From contig JAWHQI010000148.1 in NCBI GenBank assembly GCA_033032865.1, positions 3,553,501-3,617,500 of the forward strand: 64,000 nt of DNA, in the 5' to 3' direction. The position numbers and the translations under genes are program-made. The notes below the pieces were generated by a model that had not been told where the DNA came from, made no database searches, and was given only the letters and a program-made list of their open reading frames with translations. Origin of the DNA: Dactylorhiza incarnata (Eukaryota; Streptophyta; Magnoliopsida; Asparagales; Orchidaceae). Of the stretch, positions 32,346-43,706 are shown piece after piece (within the stretch, counting starts at the first letter, position 1; each line of letters begins with the position of its first letter).

Positions 32346-33148
32346 TGGTCACAGAGAAGAGGTACTTTTGTTGGACCAAACAGAACTTCATAGCCATCAT
32401 CCACATCATTGGTCACAGAGAAGAGGTTCTTCTTCATCCGCGGAACATGATAGACACTCTTCAATGTAAGAGTACCTCTATCATCGTTCAAAGAAACCAC
32501 ACCCTCCTTCTCAACTGCATGTATAGTATCATCAGCCGTAATGATAACGTCATTACCTGTATAAGCATGCAATGAGGAGAACTTTGACTCGTCCTCGGTG
32601 AGGTGATGACCACACCCAGAGTCCACAATCCAATCATCCTGATAGTTGATGGAAGCCAATGCCCGAACACAAGTGCCCGTCATGAATGCACCTCCACCAC
32701 CCCAACTACCTTCAAAATTGGAACCAGTCTCCTCCTTTCCTACAGCATGCCCTGGCTGAAGATTAACTTGGCAGTCTCTCTTGAAGTGACAAAGCTTGTT
32801 GCACCTGAAGCATCTAGGTCCTTCCTTCTTCTTCCTATCATGCTTGGGAGCATAGCTCCTCTCCTGCTGATATGAAGTAGACGGACCATCATCTCCAGAT
32901 GTCTTCTTCTTCTTATCCCATCTCTTCTTCTTGCCAGAGAAGAGAACCTCACCTTCTCCCCCAGAGACAGACATCCCTGCCATTTGCTTAGCCAAACTCT
33001 CTTGCGAAGCAAGTAAGTTCTCCAGCTCCAGCAATGATGGCTGATTGGCCCAACCTTGAACATAAGTAACAAAGGCCACATACTCCCTCCGCAAGCCACG
33101 GATTATGTGTCTCTTCAGCTTCGCTTCTGAGATAGGCTCATCTGGGTC
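32346..33148 (-). pseudogene. Element F protease and gag C-terminal half (C family)
   Basis: Minus-strand frame homologous to element C. It contains the end of gag (NQPSLLELENLLASQESLAK), a zinc knuckle CFRCNKLCHFKRDC with Cys instead of Gly before His, and the protease start WIVDSGCGHHLTEDESKF. Truncated at about 32346; integrase and the rest are missing. The gag continues at 47212 beyond the insertion of element E (target copy GGGTC at 33144-33148). Confidence 0.88.
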
Positions 33149-33510
33149 TGAAAGAAATCGTTGTCTACCTAAATCACCTAGAGGGGGGTGAATAGGTGAT
33201 CTCTACTACGATTGCGGAATAAAAAATTTTGCACAAACACAACAAAAAATCACAGCACATAGACACAAGATTTATTGAGGTTCCACAAGGGTGGGTACTC
33301 CTCTCTCCCGCTCCGCCTATCTAGCACTTCGGGCTAGCGTCGGCAACTTCACCAAAACTCGGATTTATCAACAAATCCTACACTCGGAGACTACGGCTCC
33401 TACAAGATCGGAGTAAACAACCCCTACCACTCGGAGTAAACAACTCCTACCACTCGGAGTAAACAACTCCTACAACTCAGAGTAAACAACTCCTACAACT
33501 CGGAGTAAAC

Positions 33511-34805
33511 TGTTGGATCTTACGGCGCCCTTAGAGGGGGGTGAATAAGGGAATAAAAATTCTTTTTATAATTTTAAGAAAATTACTAAATTGTTTTATA
33601 ATATGCGAAGGTAAAATAACAATTTAGCTAAATGAATAGAAAATTATGAATTTGCAATTTTAGAAATATGTACTAAATTGTTTTATGATGAAAGAGATTG
33701 AAATAAACAATTTATATTTAGAATTGAAAACTTAGAACACAATATAATAGAGATTACGCCAAGTGATAGAAATTAAGTAAACACAAAAGAGACATGATTA
33801 TATTATATGACAAAGTGTTTACATAAATTTGATTTCTATATCGCTAGAAATCGGAGGCGTACAAATGAAAATTTTTTTTTGTTTACCAATCCTTCTCCCA
33901 AGGATCGGAAGGCTATCACTTGTCTCTCCCTAGACCAAGCCCAAGCTCTAGACGTAGCACACAAGGCCATGATTTCCCACCAAGCCACGCAAGGACTTGG
34001 ACGCTCCACACAAGGAAGCGATTTTCCCCTAAGCCACGCAAGGACTTAGACGCTCCGCACAAGGAAGCGATTTTCCCTACCAATACAAAGTAAAATGTAT
34101 ATAAATGAAAATACAAGATAAAATAAGAACTCCCTAGAAATTCATATCTCTGAAAGGAAGGTTGAAGCCTCGAGATGATAGTTGATGTAGAAGCGCGTCC
34201 GATCAATCTTCAATCCTTCTTTGCATAAATGGGAGTTCTTGAGGTTCTGGAGCTCTCTGGTTCGTATACACTCAGGAAGGGACTTGGAATTCTCAAATCA
34301 TGAAATGCACGAACACAAGGAGTCAATTTATAGAAAATCGATGTCGCCTGGGCGACATCGACTGTCGGAATTTTCCGACAGCGCTAAACTGCCGCTGGAG
34401 TGCCGTCGTGCGGGCAGTTGCTGTAACCGCCGAGCTGTCGCCTGGGCGACATCGATGTCGGAATTCCGACAGCGCAAAACTGCCGGTCGTGGTGGTGTCG
34501 TGGGCAGTTGTTGAAACCTCCGAGCTGTCGCCTGGGCGACATCGCTGTCGGATTTCCGACAGCTCAAAACTGCCTTTCGTCGTGCTGCCGTGGAGGGAAG
34601 TAGTTGTAACTTCTCTGCTGTCTCCTGGGCGACATCAGCTATCGGAATTTTCCGACAGTGAAATTTTCCTACATTCAAATTTAGCTCCAGCAGAAATGTG
34701 AACATCTCATGCCTGTTACCTGCACACCATTAATAAAAATAGAATCAAATACATTCGGGATTTGTTATTCTCAAACTGGACGAGTGCGGAACGCATGCTC
34801 CAATA
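33511..34805 (-). repeat. Element G 3' LTR
   Basis: TGTTGGATCTTACGG to GCATGCTCCAATA (terminal CAACA changed to CAATA). Four units of about 92 bp at 34330-34675 carry GTCGCCTGGGCGAC and CTGTCGGAATTTTCCGACAG type palindromes. Confidence 0.93.
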
Positions 34806-34822
34806 ATCTCCTCCTTTTGATA
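34806..34822 (-). promoter_or_regulatory. Polypurine tract of element G
   Basis: Minus ATCAAAAGGAGGAGAT directly precedes the LTR. Confidence 0.75.
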
Positions 34823-37800
34823 ATAACAAATCCTTATACTAAGAAATCGAATAAATCCTATATAGATAGTGACAAGTACATTATGTATGCACAAGTGTGA
34901 ACTTATGATCTTCATGTTCTCCCCTTAATATGATCTCCCCCTTAATATGATCTCCCCCTTAATATTAGCTCCTTCTAAAATTATTCTCCCCCGACTTATA
35001 AACTCCCCCTACATGAAAGCTCACTTAAATTAATTAAGTAATTTAAGTGATTTAAGTGATTTCTTAGTATCTTCTCCCCCTTTGATATTATCAAAAGTAA
35101 TGAATATAGGGATGAGTGTATATCTTTTAAGATAGGTAAGGAACCATTTATTGAAGGATTTTCATGATCGAGCATATGTTAATGTATGCACCTACTATAT
35201 GATTACTCCCCCTACAAATTTACCCATTTTTTTAGTTTAATATCATTATAATGCACTCCCCCTAAATCTTAGATTTATGCAATTTAATCTCCCCTTTTGG
35301 TAGAATCAAAAGAGGGTTAGGTGAGGGTAGTAAGGAGGCATTTCTTATAAATGATAAAGAGTTTAAGCATAGCAAATATAAGAGATTTCAAATAAAAAGA
35401 TAAGAGTTGTAAGCAAGCGGAAGATTATAATAAACATATTTTGTAAGCATGAAAAGCATAAGTAAAAATATGAGTTTTAGTTCAAAATTGAAAGATGTTT
35501 AAACCTTGTTGAAATCTCAAATTTTTTTCATAAAAATACCAAGCATGAAATGAACATATCAAAGAGATATTATACTACAATGTTACTTAATTTAAAGTTC
35601 AAGAGATACCAAAACATTGTAGAGATCATGCTAGGTTATCTAGTGCATTTTTCTATAAATAGTAGTATAGATAAAGCATTAGAATCCAATACTCATGAGA
35701 AGAAGTGTTATGAAAGATAATGATGTGCACATAAGTGTATTTTGGGCAATGTTAACAATTGATTTAAATCATCAAAATACAAGACATATGTAAAGTAAAG
35801 TGCACAATAAAACACAAGTAAATTACTTTCACACACTTTTAATGCACGTAATTTTTAACAAAGTGGTGTAATAAACAAAGTTTGCACAAGACACTTTACT
35901 ATTCTTTCCAAGGTGCTCAACCTCACAATGCTTATGAAGACTTATCAGGAGGTTCAAGTAGTGCTTGGTGGAGGTATATTTGTCTACATATATAATTTTT
36001 GTTCACATTTATGAGACAACATTCTCTGAATACACTTGTTTTGCAAACCAAAATTTTTAACTTAACCACTTTTCTAAATTTCATAAGTGCAATTCAAATG
36101 TAGTATAGGCAATAAACTAATGCAGGTTTTAATTCATTGTACAAATACAATACACAAGCAAGCATTTTTAGATTTAGACACACATGTTGATTACCAAAAT
36201 AAGTGAGTGAAATGTATCATTATCAATCATAAGACATTTACTCATACTTAGAGGCATGCTAAGCTTGTATCTACACATTTTTAAATACAATTGATGCACT
36301 TTAAATATATATATCAAAGCATGATAAGCAAAACAATGTTCATAGTAATTTGAAGAAATAAGGTTTAACATTGTAAATAATTCTAAATAATAGAATTCAT
36401 ACATGCTTGATATTTGACAATAAAGATCATACCGTTTTTTTATCATTTTTTAAATCAAATAAAAACAGAAAAACACAAAAACATATTTTTGTAATTTTTG
36501 AATTTTGAATTTTTATAGTAAATTTTTCATAATATGAATAAAAAAAACATAAATAACAAAAACATATTCTTGTATATTTTTTTTTGAATTTTGAACTTTT
36601 GTAGTTGATTTTTCATAATATAAAGAAAATGAAAATAAAATAAACAGAAACACAAAATTAGATTTGTACACATAAACTAACATATTTTTGTGGATTTTTA
36701 GAAATTATAAATTTCTGATTATTGATATTGATTAAGTGTCCTTAAAGTAGTTCCATGCTGAAATTTCAGAATTTTTGGAGATCTCTAAGTGGATCAAATT
36801 TGCATGAAACTTTGGCTTTTCAAATTCTTGTGTTTTACAAAACCATTTAAACATGAAGATATAAACTATGAAGACACAAGAGGACATTTTTTATTAAACA
36901 ACCCAAAATATGCATTATTTAAGTGATAAGTAAATAAAATGATCATGCAAAAAGTAATATAAGTACGTCCTAAGATTAAAGATTACCCTGACTAAATATC
37001 TACATCCTAGCCCCGTACTAAGTGACGGATGGGCATGAGGAGCTGCACGCATGCCGTAGGTTGGGGTGTTAGTCCCATATGCACACACTAGAGAACACTC
37101 AACCTAGCACTCTTTCCCCCCAGTGCCTCGCAAGGCCCCACTGGAACCCTCCCCGGTTAAGGACAAGACATGTCTTATAAGTTAGGTCTCTAATGCATAC
37201 AACCCTACGCCCCCGCTATTGTGAGATATGAAGTCATAGGGGAAATAATCTTTTGGAAAACCTATGCTTTTAAATCTAAGGGTTGATACATAAACTATGG
37301 GTTTTGTTTAATGTGATGAGTTATATAAAGCCGCATAGTTTATCTACTTTTATGAGATGACGATATGAGATAACTAGCACAATTACTAATATTCAATAAG
37401 TGATAAAGCTAGTATGATGAGTTTTGGGTTTAAAGTCATGTCATAAGATTAATATTAATATTGCATGTATTCCAAAATAGAATTTCAAATTATAGATCTA
37501 GAATGGAGTGATGATTTAGTTTGATTTATACTTTCATTACAAAGTTGATTCTAGAGTCTACAAATATGAGAGATACATGCAATCACTAGCAAAGCAGATC
37601 AATACATCAAATAATGTAAAGAAAACATTATTCATAATTTTTATCATAAGATTCATAATTCCTATTATCGATTTGAGATATGTCTTGATAGAACATGAAT
37701 TATGATTTATGATTAAAGAGAATTTTTGCATAGAATATATGTTAGATCATCATGATGTGTGTAAATTCTAATTCTTCTAGACTTATGACAATATGAATTG

Positions 37801-39119
37801 GTGATTTTCGTTTGAATGAGCACGTTTGAATTGTAAGTCTAGAAAATGATGATCAAGCTATCATATCAAAGACAAAGATCACAAATATATAGTTTTGAAA
37901 TAAAATGTCATTCAATAATTGAATTTATTGATCTTTGGTTTTGCATGATAATATCTGATTCATGAAACAATATTCATAAATATTCTAATGATTAATTCAT
38001 AAACTATGTGTTTGTTGGAATTTTAGTATTCTATATAATTTCAAATCACATAGTTATCATGATATTTTAATAACATTGTAAATGTTATACCTAGCATATA
38101 AATTTAAGCACAAATTAAGAAGTGATGCTAGAATGATACATTTGAATGCAATGTTATTACATCGAATTAATGGAGATAATGTTGCATGTAATATGAGATG
38201 TTTACAAATTAATTTTCTTTAGACCTATAATGAAATGATTAAACTTTTGATTTGATCTTAATGATATAAGATGATTCTAAGGTCTAAATTACATGCAAAC
38301 AATGGTGACACACATCAAACATACTATCTAAATTAATATATGAAACAATTATATATAGGATATCATGTGATGAAAAAAAAATCCTTAAACACAGAAATTT
38401 CCGAATCAAGAGAACTAAGATAGCATTTAAAAACGGAGTTGAAATTGGGCAAATTGACAGCACCAAACAAACTTAAATGGGCAAGTTTAGTTTGCCGATA
38501 GATGGAGATTTCTGTGCTCTTTCTGAAAAGATATTAAACGCGAAAAACGGACGAGCGGATCAAAAGATATGGTTATTTGAAGTTTTGATCAAAAACTTGC
38601 TTTTTGAAAGATTAAGCATGCGTTTAGATGAATTTTTGTTTTCGATTTTATTTGATAATATTTTTCATAATAAGGGCTATCAAATGCAGCAAATAACATA
38701 GAAAGTAATCAAACTGTTGCGCATTTTAATTTTTAGCTTAAGCCCTTTTAATAAACCAATTAAATCCATTTTTAAAATTAATTTCATTAGTCTTGAAAAA
38801 TAGTTTCAATATTCTAATTATAATGTTAATTCAAGACATTGATGGGTAAAGGATTTAAAAGGATATATATAACAAAACAAATGAGAGGTAAGTCTCTTTT
38901 AAAAATCTTATGACTTAATGTTCAATTTTAATTCAATTTGATTTGATAAATATTAGGCTTAATATGTGAAAGTCATATTTCATAAAATATAGAGGGACCA
39001 TAAGCATTTTGGATCAATAAATACAAAAACAAACAAAAGAAAAAAAAATAAAGCACATCATGAAGTAGAGAATTGATATTTCATTTTTAATTATTTCTAC
39101 TTCATGCAAATGAAAGATA
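34823..39119 (-). other. AT-rich noncoding interior of element G
   Basis: No ORF above about 90 codons and no protein motif. The first 470 bp (34915-35290) contain at least seven CTCCCCCT-type tracts, i.e. polypurine AGGGGGAG on the element strand. A GC-richer island at about 36960-37215 stands out from the AT background. The rest is low-complexity A/T sequence. Confidence 0.75.
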
Positions 39120-39338
39120 CTAAATGATAAGAGATTTAGGTATCCAAAATTGACCATGTGTAATGGTTCCTTTGGGCACCCAAATATGTCGCGATGGCTT
39201 TTGAGAAGATAATGATGAATGAGCCTTTTTAATTAATGTTGATATGTCATTTTTCTTTATGGGTCTCCATTCATACATTGGTTGTTTATTACTTAAATCC
39301 ATATAATGATTATGTGAATTGTTTGAAAAATAATTCAT
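39120..39338 (-). pseudogene. Element G gag C-terminal fragment
   Basis: Contains SRHIWVPKGTITHGQFWIPK; the WVPKG word matches the gag ends of A, D and E. About 72 codons, then noncoding sequence. Confidence 0.6.
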
Positions 39339-39859
39339 TGGAGGTTTATGTTTATTTTATTTTTCAAAATAGCTTGATGTTGATAATCATAATGATTTTT
39401 ATTATATGGATTGTTTAAAATTTTATAAGAGTGATTGTCTTTCTTTAGAAGTGATTGTTGAAAAAGTGGATTACAATATGTTTTAGAAGATTGATCATTA
39501 TTTTGATGATTTTCATTTCCACTCTTTCTTATAGACATACTCTTGTAATATAAAGGATAATATTTTATATTTTGATTTTCATGAAAAGGAGTTTTTAAGT
39601 TTGAGTCATGATTGAAAATATATTGAGACTTATAATAGTGACTCTTAAGAATTTTGTAAGGGTCATAATTCTTTTTGAAACTTAACTCCTTTTGAGTTGA
39701 TGTATGAAAATGATCCTTTTTAGAAATGATTTTGTAAGTTAATTTATCCTTGTTATTCAAAATCTTATGATGAGATTCATTAGATGACATTTGAAATTTT
39801 TCAACAAAAGATTTTAATTGTATTAACTTACAGGATAAAACATCATTTTCAATTAACAT
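39335..39859 (-). CDS. Element G polar low-complexity protein
   Basis: 174 codons very rich in Asn, Lys, His, Tyr and Ser (for example HESYYKS-like and NPYNKNHYDYQHQ patches), starting MLIENDVLSCKLIQLKSFVE. Its ATG overlaps the end of the upstream frame. Position and order correspond to the variable part of a Sirevirus gag after the coiled coil. I recognise no domain; it may be a decayed gag segment. Confidence 0.45.
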   Translation of the reverse strand: MLIENDVLSCKLIQLKSFVEKFQMSSNESHHKILNNKDKLTYKIISKKDHFHTSTQKELSFKKNYDPYKILKSHYYKSQYIFNHDSNLKTPFHENQNIKYYPLYYKSMSIRKSGNENHQNNDQSSKTYCNPLFQQSLLKKDNHSYKILNNPYNKNHYDYQHQAILKNKININLQ

Positions 39860-40353
39860 TTTTCATTATGCCTTTTAGAAATTAAGAGCCCTTTTTCAAT
39901 TTCCTTGAATTTTTCTTTTAATAAATTGCAATTAAGACAAGGAATAGGAATTTCAACTAAAGAGCATGAAAGAGAATTTAACACATCAATATTTAATTCT
40001 ACGTTATCGTTTGCTTTTAAAGATTTATTTTCTAAACGTAATTTGGAATTAGCAATTTTTAATTTTAAAATTTTACGTTTAGCAATTTTAAGCATACGAG
40101 ATGTAGAAATAGAATTCGTTACAAAAAGAGAAGTTTTTGATTTTCTTACCTTGCAATTATTTCTGTCTTCTCTTTTGCTTGATGTGTTGCCAACAAATGA
40201 GTCCAATATTGTGATGTTGTATTCTTCTTCCTCCAAGCATAAGTTCTCATCGATTTCTTCTCTTGGATCCATAAGAAATTCCTCGTCGATTTCTCTCTTA
40301 GATTTATCATCCTCCAAGAATGAGTCCTTGTCGATTTCTTCTCTTGGATCCAT
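39853..40353 (-). CDS. Element G acidic repeat and coiled-coil gag segment
   Basis: 166 codons. The first 45 residues are three imperfect repeats of a 15-residue acidic motif (MDPREEIDE..LEE); then a basic stretch and a coiled coil (ILKLKIANSKLRLENKSLK) and CLNCNLLKEKFKEIEKG. The arrangement matches the acid/coil region after the knuckle in other gags here, but no zinc knuckle is present. Confidence 0.5.
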   Translation of the reverse strand: MDPREEIDKDSFLEDDKSKREIDEEFLMDPREEIDENLCLEEEEYNITILDSFVGNTSSKREDRNNCKVRKSKTSLFVTNSISTSRMLKIAKRKILKLKIANSKLRLENKSLKANDNVELNIDVLNSLSCSLVEIPIPCLNCNLLKEKFKEIEKGLLISKRHNEKC

Positions 40354-40474
40354 AAGGAATTTCTCTTGTTCATCATCTGTAAAAGTAAGACTATAAGTAT
40401 TCTCAAGAAATTTCCAAACTTCATAAGCAGTAGGAAGTGTATAAATAAGTTTGAAAATATTTTGATCTAATGCA

Positions 40475-40705
40475 CTATAGACTATTCATAGATTTGGCAT
40501 TTAAAAATATTTCATTTTTATTTAAAATACTTGGGGGCATTTTAATTGTAATATTCCATACTTCCATATCCAAAGATTTAAGAAATTTTTCCATTAGAAA
40601 TTTCCACCCATTATAATTTTTCCCTTCAAATAAAGGTGGTGCTACAGATTTTTCATTTATAAGAAAATTTCCCCTATTAGTAGAAGCGAGATCATGAGAC
40701 GGCAT
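40475..40705 (-). pseudogene. Element G gag N-terminus
   Basis: MPSHDLASTNRGNF, then VAPPLFEGKNYNGWKFLMEKF, equivalent to the SRPPLF..YWRTRM block of D. Stops after about 76 codons; the UBN2 core that should follow is deleted. Confidence 0.8.
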
Positions 40706-40739
40706 TATTCCTGGTTTTTAAACCGTTTGGAATAACCTG

Positions 40740-40751
40740 GCTCTGATACCA
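40740..40751 (-). promoter_or_regulatory. Primer-binding site of element G
   Basis: Minus TGGTATCAGAGC, exact tRNA-Met complement, two bases from the 5' LTR. Confidence 0.95.
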
Positions 40752-40753
40752 CT

Positions 40754-42073
40754 TGTTAGATCTTACGGCGCCCTTAGAGGAGGGGGTGAATAAGGGAATA
40801 AAAAATCTTTGTATAATTTTAAGAAAATTACTAAATTGTTTTATAATATGCGAAGGTAAAATAACAATTTAGCTAAATGAATAGAAAATTATGAATTTGC
40901 AATTTTAGAAATATGTACTAAATTGTTTTATGATGAAAGAGATTGAAATAAACAATTTAGATTTAGAATTGAAAACTTAAAACACAATATAATAGAGATT
41001 ACGCCAAGTGATAGAAATCAAGTAAACACAAAAGAGACATGATTATATTATATGACAAAGTGTTTACATAAATTTGATTTCTATATCGCTAGAAATCGGA
41101 GGCGTACAAATATAAATTTCTTTTTGTTTACCAATCCTTCTCCCAAGGATCGGAAGGCTATCACTTGTCTCTCCCTAGACCAAGCCCAAGCCTATCCTCT
41201 AGATCTTCCCAAGATCTAGACGTAGCACACAAGGCCACGATTTCCCACCAAACCACGCAAGGACTTGGACGCTCCACACAAGGAAGCGATTTTCCCCTAA
41301 GCCACGCAAGGACTTAGACGCTCCGCACAAGGAAGCGATTTTCCCTACCAATACAAAGTAAAATGTATATAAATGAAAATACAAGATAAAATAAGAACTC
41401 CCTAGAAATTCAGATCTCTGAAAGGAAGGTTGAAGCCTCGAGATGATAGTTGATGTAGAAGCGCGTCCGATCAATCTTCAATCCTTCTTTGCACAAATGG
41501 GAGTTCTTGAGGTTCTGGAGCTCTCTGGTTCGTATACACTCAGGAAGGGACTTGGAATTCTCAAATCATGGAATGCACGAACACAAGGAGTCAATTTATA
41601 GAAAATTGTTGTCGCCTGGGCGACATCGACTGTCGGAATTTTCCAACAGCGCTAAACTGCCGCTGGAGTGCCGTCGTGCGGGCAGTTGCTGTAACCACCG
41701 AGCTGTCGCCTGGTCGACATCGATGTCGGAATTCCGACAGCGCAAAACTGTCGGTCGTGGTGGTGTCGTGGGTAGTTGTTGAAACCTCCGAGCTGTCGCC
41801 TGGGCGATATCGCTGTCGGATTTCCGACAGCTCAAAACTGCCTTTCGTCGTGCTGCCGTGGAGGGAAGTAGTTGTAACTTCTCTGCTGTCGCCTGGGCGA
41901 CATCAGCTGTCGGAATTTTCCGACAGTGAAATTTTCCTACATTCAAATTTAGCTCCAGCAGAAATGTGAACATCTCATACCTGTTACCTGCACACCATTA
42001 ATAAAAATAGAATCAAATACATTCGGGATTTGTTATTCTCAAACCGGACGAGTGCGGAACGCATGCTCCAACA
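40754..42073 (-). repeat. Element G 5' LTR
   Basis: 1320 bp, TGTTAGATCTTACGG to GCATGCTCCAACA. Has the U5 motif TTAGAGGAGGGGGTGAATAAGGG and four palindromic units at about 41600-41945. Confidence 0.93.
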
Positions 42074-43264
42074 TAAACAACTCCTATAGAAATAACTCGG
42101 AGTAGACAACTCCTACAGAAATTAAATAGAGTTTGAAATGAAACTTCTCTTGAATCTCAATAGAGATCAACTTCAGATCTGGAAAGACTGAATCTTCTTC
42201 TTCCTTTAGAGTGGAAGCTTGGATCTTCAAGGATTAGGAAGAATGAAGAATCGGCAAACCTGATCTGAGTAGGCCCTTTGATTAAATCGAAAAGATCTTC
42301 AATATTGAGAGCAGCAACTTGATCAAAGGCCTTCTTATCTGAGAAATCTTTAGCAACACTGAAGAACGAATCTTGAGAGGTGCAGAAGTTAGATCTCAGA
42401 AAACTTATTCAGCACGAGGAAGAAGAAACGGCTGGCTTCCTTTTTCACAATCGGGTTCTATCTTTTTCTTCTTCTTGGTTTGCCCTAAAAATAAAGGATT
42501 ATTTATAGGGAAACCTCCAACGGCTCGGGCGACAAACAAGGAGGGATCGTCACGTGTACTGTACATGTCGGCCAACCCTAATTTTGGAAAACAAAACTAA
42601 AATTTGAAATCCGTCTGTCCGTCATTCGTCGAGACTTCACGTGAACATTCGACGAATTGACTTAGCCATTGAAAATCCTGATCAAGGCTTGAAAACTGTC
42701 TTCTGTTTTCATTCGTCGGAATTCGTCGGGAGTTCTCGAGAACATACGACGAATTGACTTAGCCGCACACTTTCCTTCACAAGACCGTCTTTTTGACTTC
42801 TGTCTGGATTCGTCGAGATTCGTCGGGAGTTCACGTGAACATACGACGAATTGACTTAGCCATAGAAATTTCTTCTTCAGACTGGAAATTTGGCTTCTGT
42901 CTGGATTCGTCGAGATTCGTCGGGAGTTCACGTGACATCTCGACGAATTGACTCAGCAAAAATTTCTTTTCTCTTCCTGAAAAGCTGCTCCACTCCTCAA
43001 GCTTGAAAACCTTCAGTTATGAGTATATGAAGTACACCCAAAAAGAGAGATTACACATGGACCAACACTTTGTTCTACACAATGAGGGATTACACTATCT
43101 AGAACTGTGTTTGGTGATCGATTGCAACCTGACTTTGGTGTGCACTTAGCAATTTAGAACCTGCAAACACATAACTAGAGAACAACATCAAATACAACTC
43201 AATTCAACTTAGTTCAAAGGAACACTTCTTCAAATCAAGGTAATTGTGGCTACAATACCCAACA

Positions 43265-43278
43265 ATCTCCCCCTATTT
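43265..43278 (-). promoter_or_regulatory. Polypurine tract of element E
   Basis: Minus AAATAGGGGGAGAT, identical to that of element A, abutting the LTR start TGTTGGGTATTG. Further AGGGGGAGA tracts lie at about 43463, 43531 and 43550. Confidence 0.9.
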
Positions 43279-43706
43279 GAAGAAGTCAGAACCTATGTAC
43301 TGAGTTGAATTACACTTAAATAAATATATATCAAATAGATAAGGAGAGTTAAAAACTTAGCTTTTTCAACTTTCTCTCCCTTTCAACTTTCTTTTTCAAC
43401 TTTGCCAATTCTAACTTTGCCAATTCCTCTCAACTTCAAATTCTCTTGCAATTTCAACTTCTCTCCCCCTTTCTGACTACTTCAGATAGGGAAGAAAAAA
43501 CATGAGAGCTCAAAGCACCCCCTCAATCTTTTCTCCCCCTTAGTCTTATCTCCCCCTTAGAATTTCAGTGCCTGGACTGATTTCCTAAGCTTTTCAGCAA
43601 CCTTACTATATTTCTTCTATGTTCTGGTCATGTACCATGAACATCCGCTTGTCCAAATGCCTGATTAGAGTTTTGGTTGGCCTTTGGACATACCTGCAAA
43701 GACAGA
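43279..43706 (-). other. 3' region of element E between gag and PPT
   Basis: Pyrimidine-rich on the plus strand, with repeated TCAACTTT/TCTCCCCCTT words; no ORF. This is where pol would be in a full element. Confidence 0.7.

Larger units (their letters stand above)
33511..42073 (-). mobile_element. Element G: non-autonomous, AT-rich Sirevirus-like element
   Basis: LTRs 33511-34805 and 40754-42073, target duplication TAAAC (33506-33510, 42074-42078). The 5.9-kb interior has a primer site, gag-like fragments confined to 39120-40705, and 4.3 kb of AT-rich DNA without ORFs. No pol. The LTRs look almost identical, differing by an approximately 24-bp segment (near 41190) present only in the right copy, so it is the youngest insertion in this nest. 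Confidence 0.92.
33149..43264 (-). repeat. Element E 3' LTR, split by element G
   Basis: Segments 33149-33510 and 42079-43264, about 1548 bp in total. It has a CTCGGAGTAAACAACTCCTA short tandem repeat at the G insertion point, TATA box (minus CTATAAATAA) at about 42500-42508 and four 97-bp units with palindromes TTCACGTGAA (CACGTG at 42638, 42832, 42929; CTCGAG at 42735). Confidence 0.9.

Noticed and set aside
34328..34705. Overlapping frames of 125-133 codons on both strands in the G LTRs (also 41568-41973)
   Set aside because: They cover the palindromic 92-bp repeats, which read similarly on both strands; no homologous protein features.
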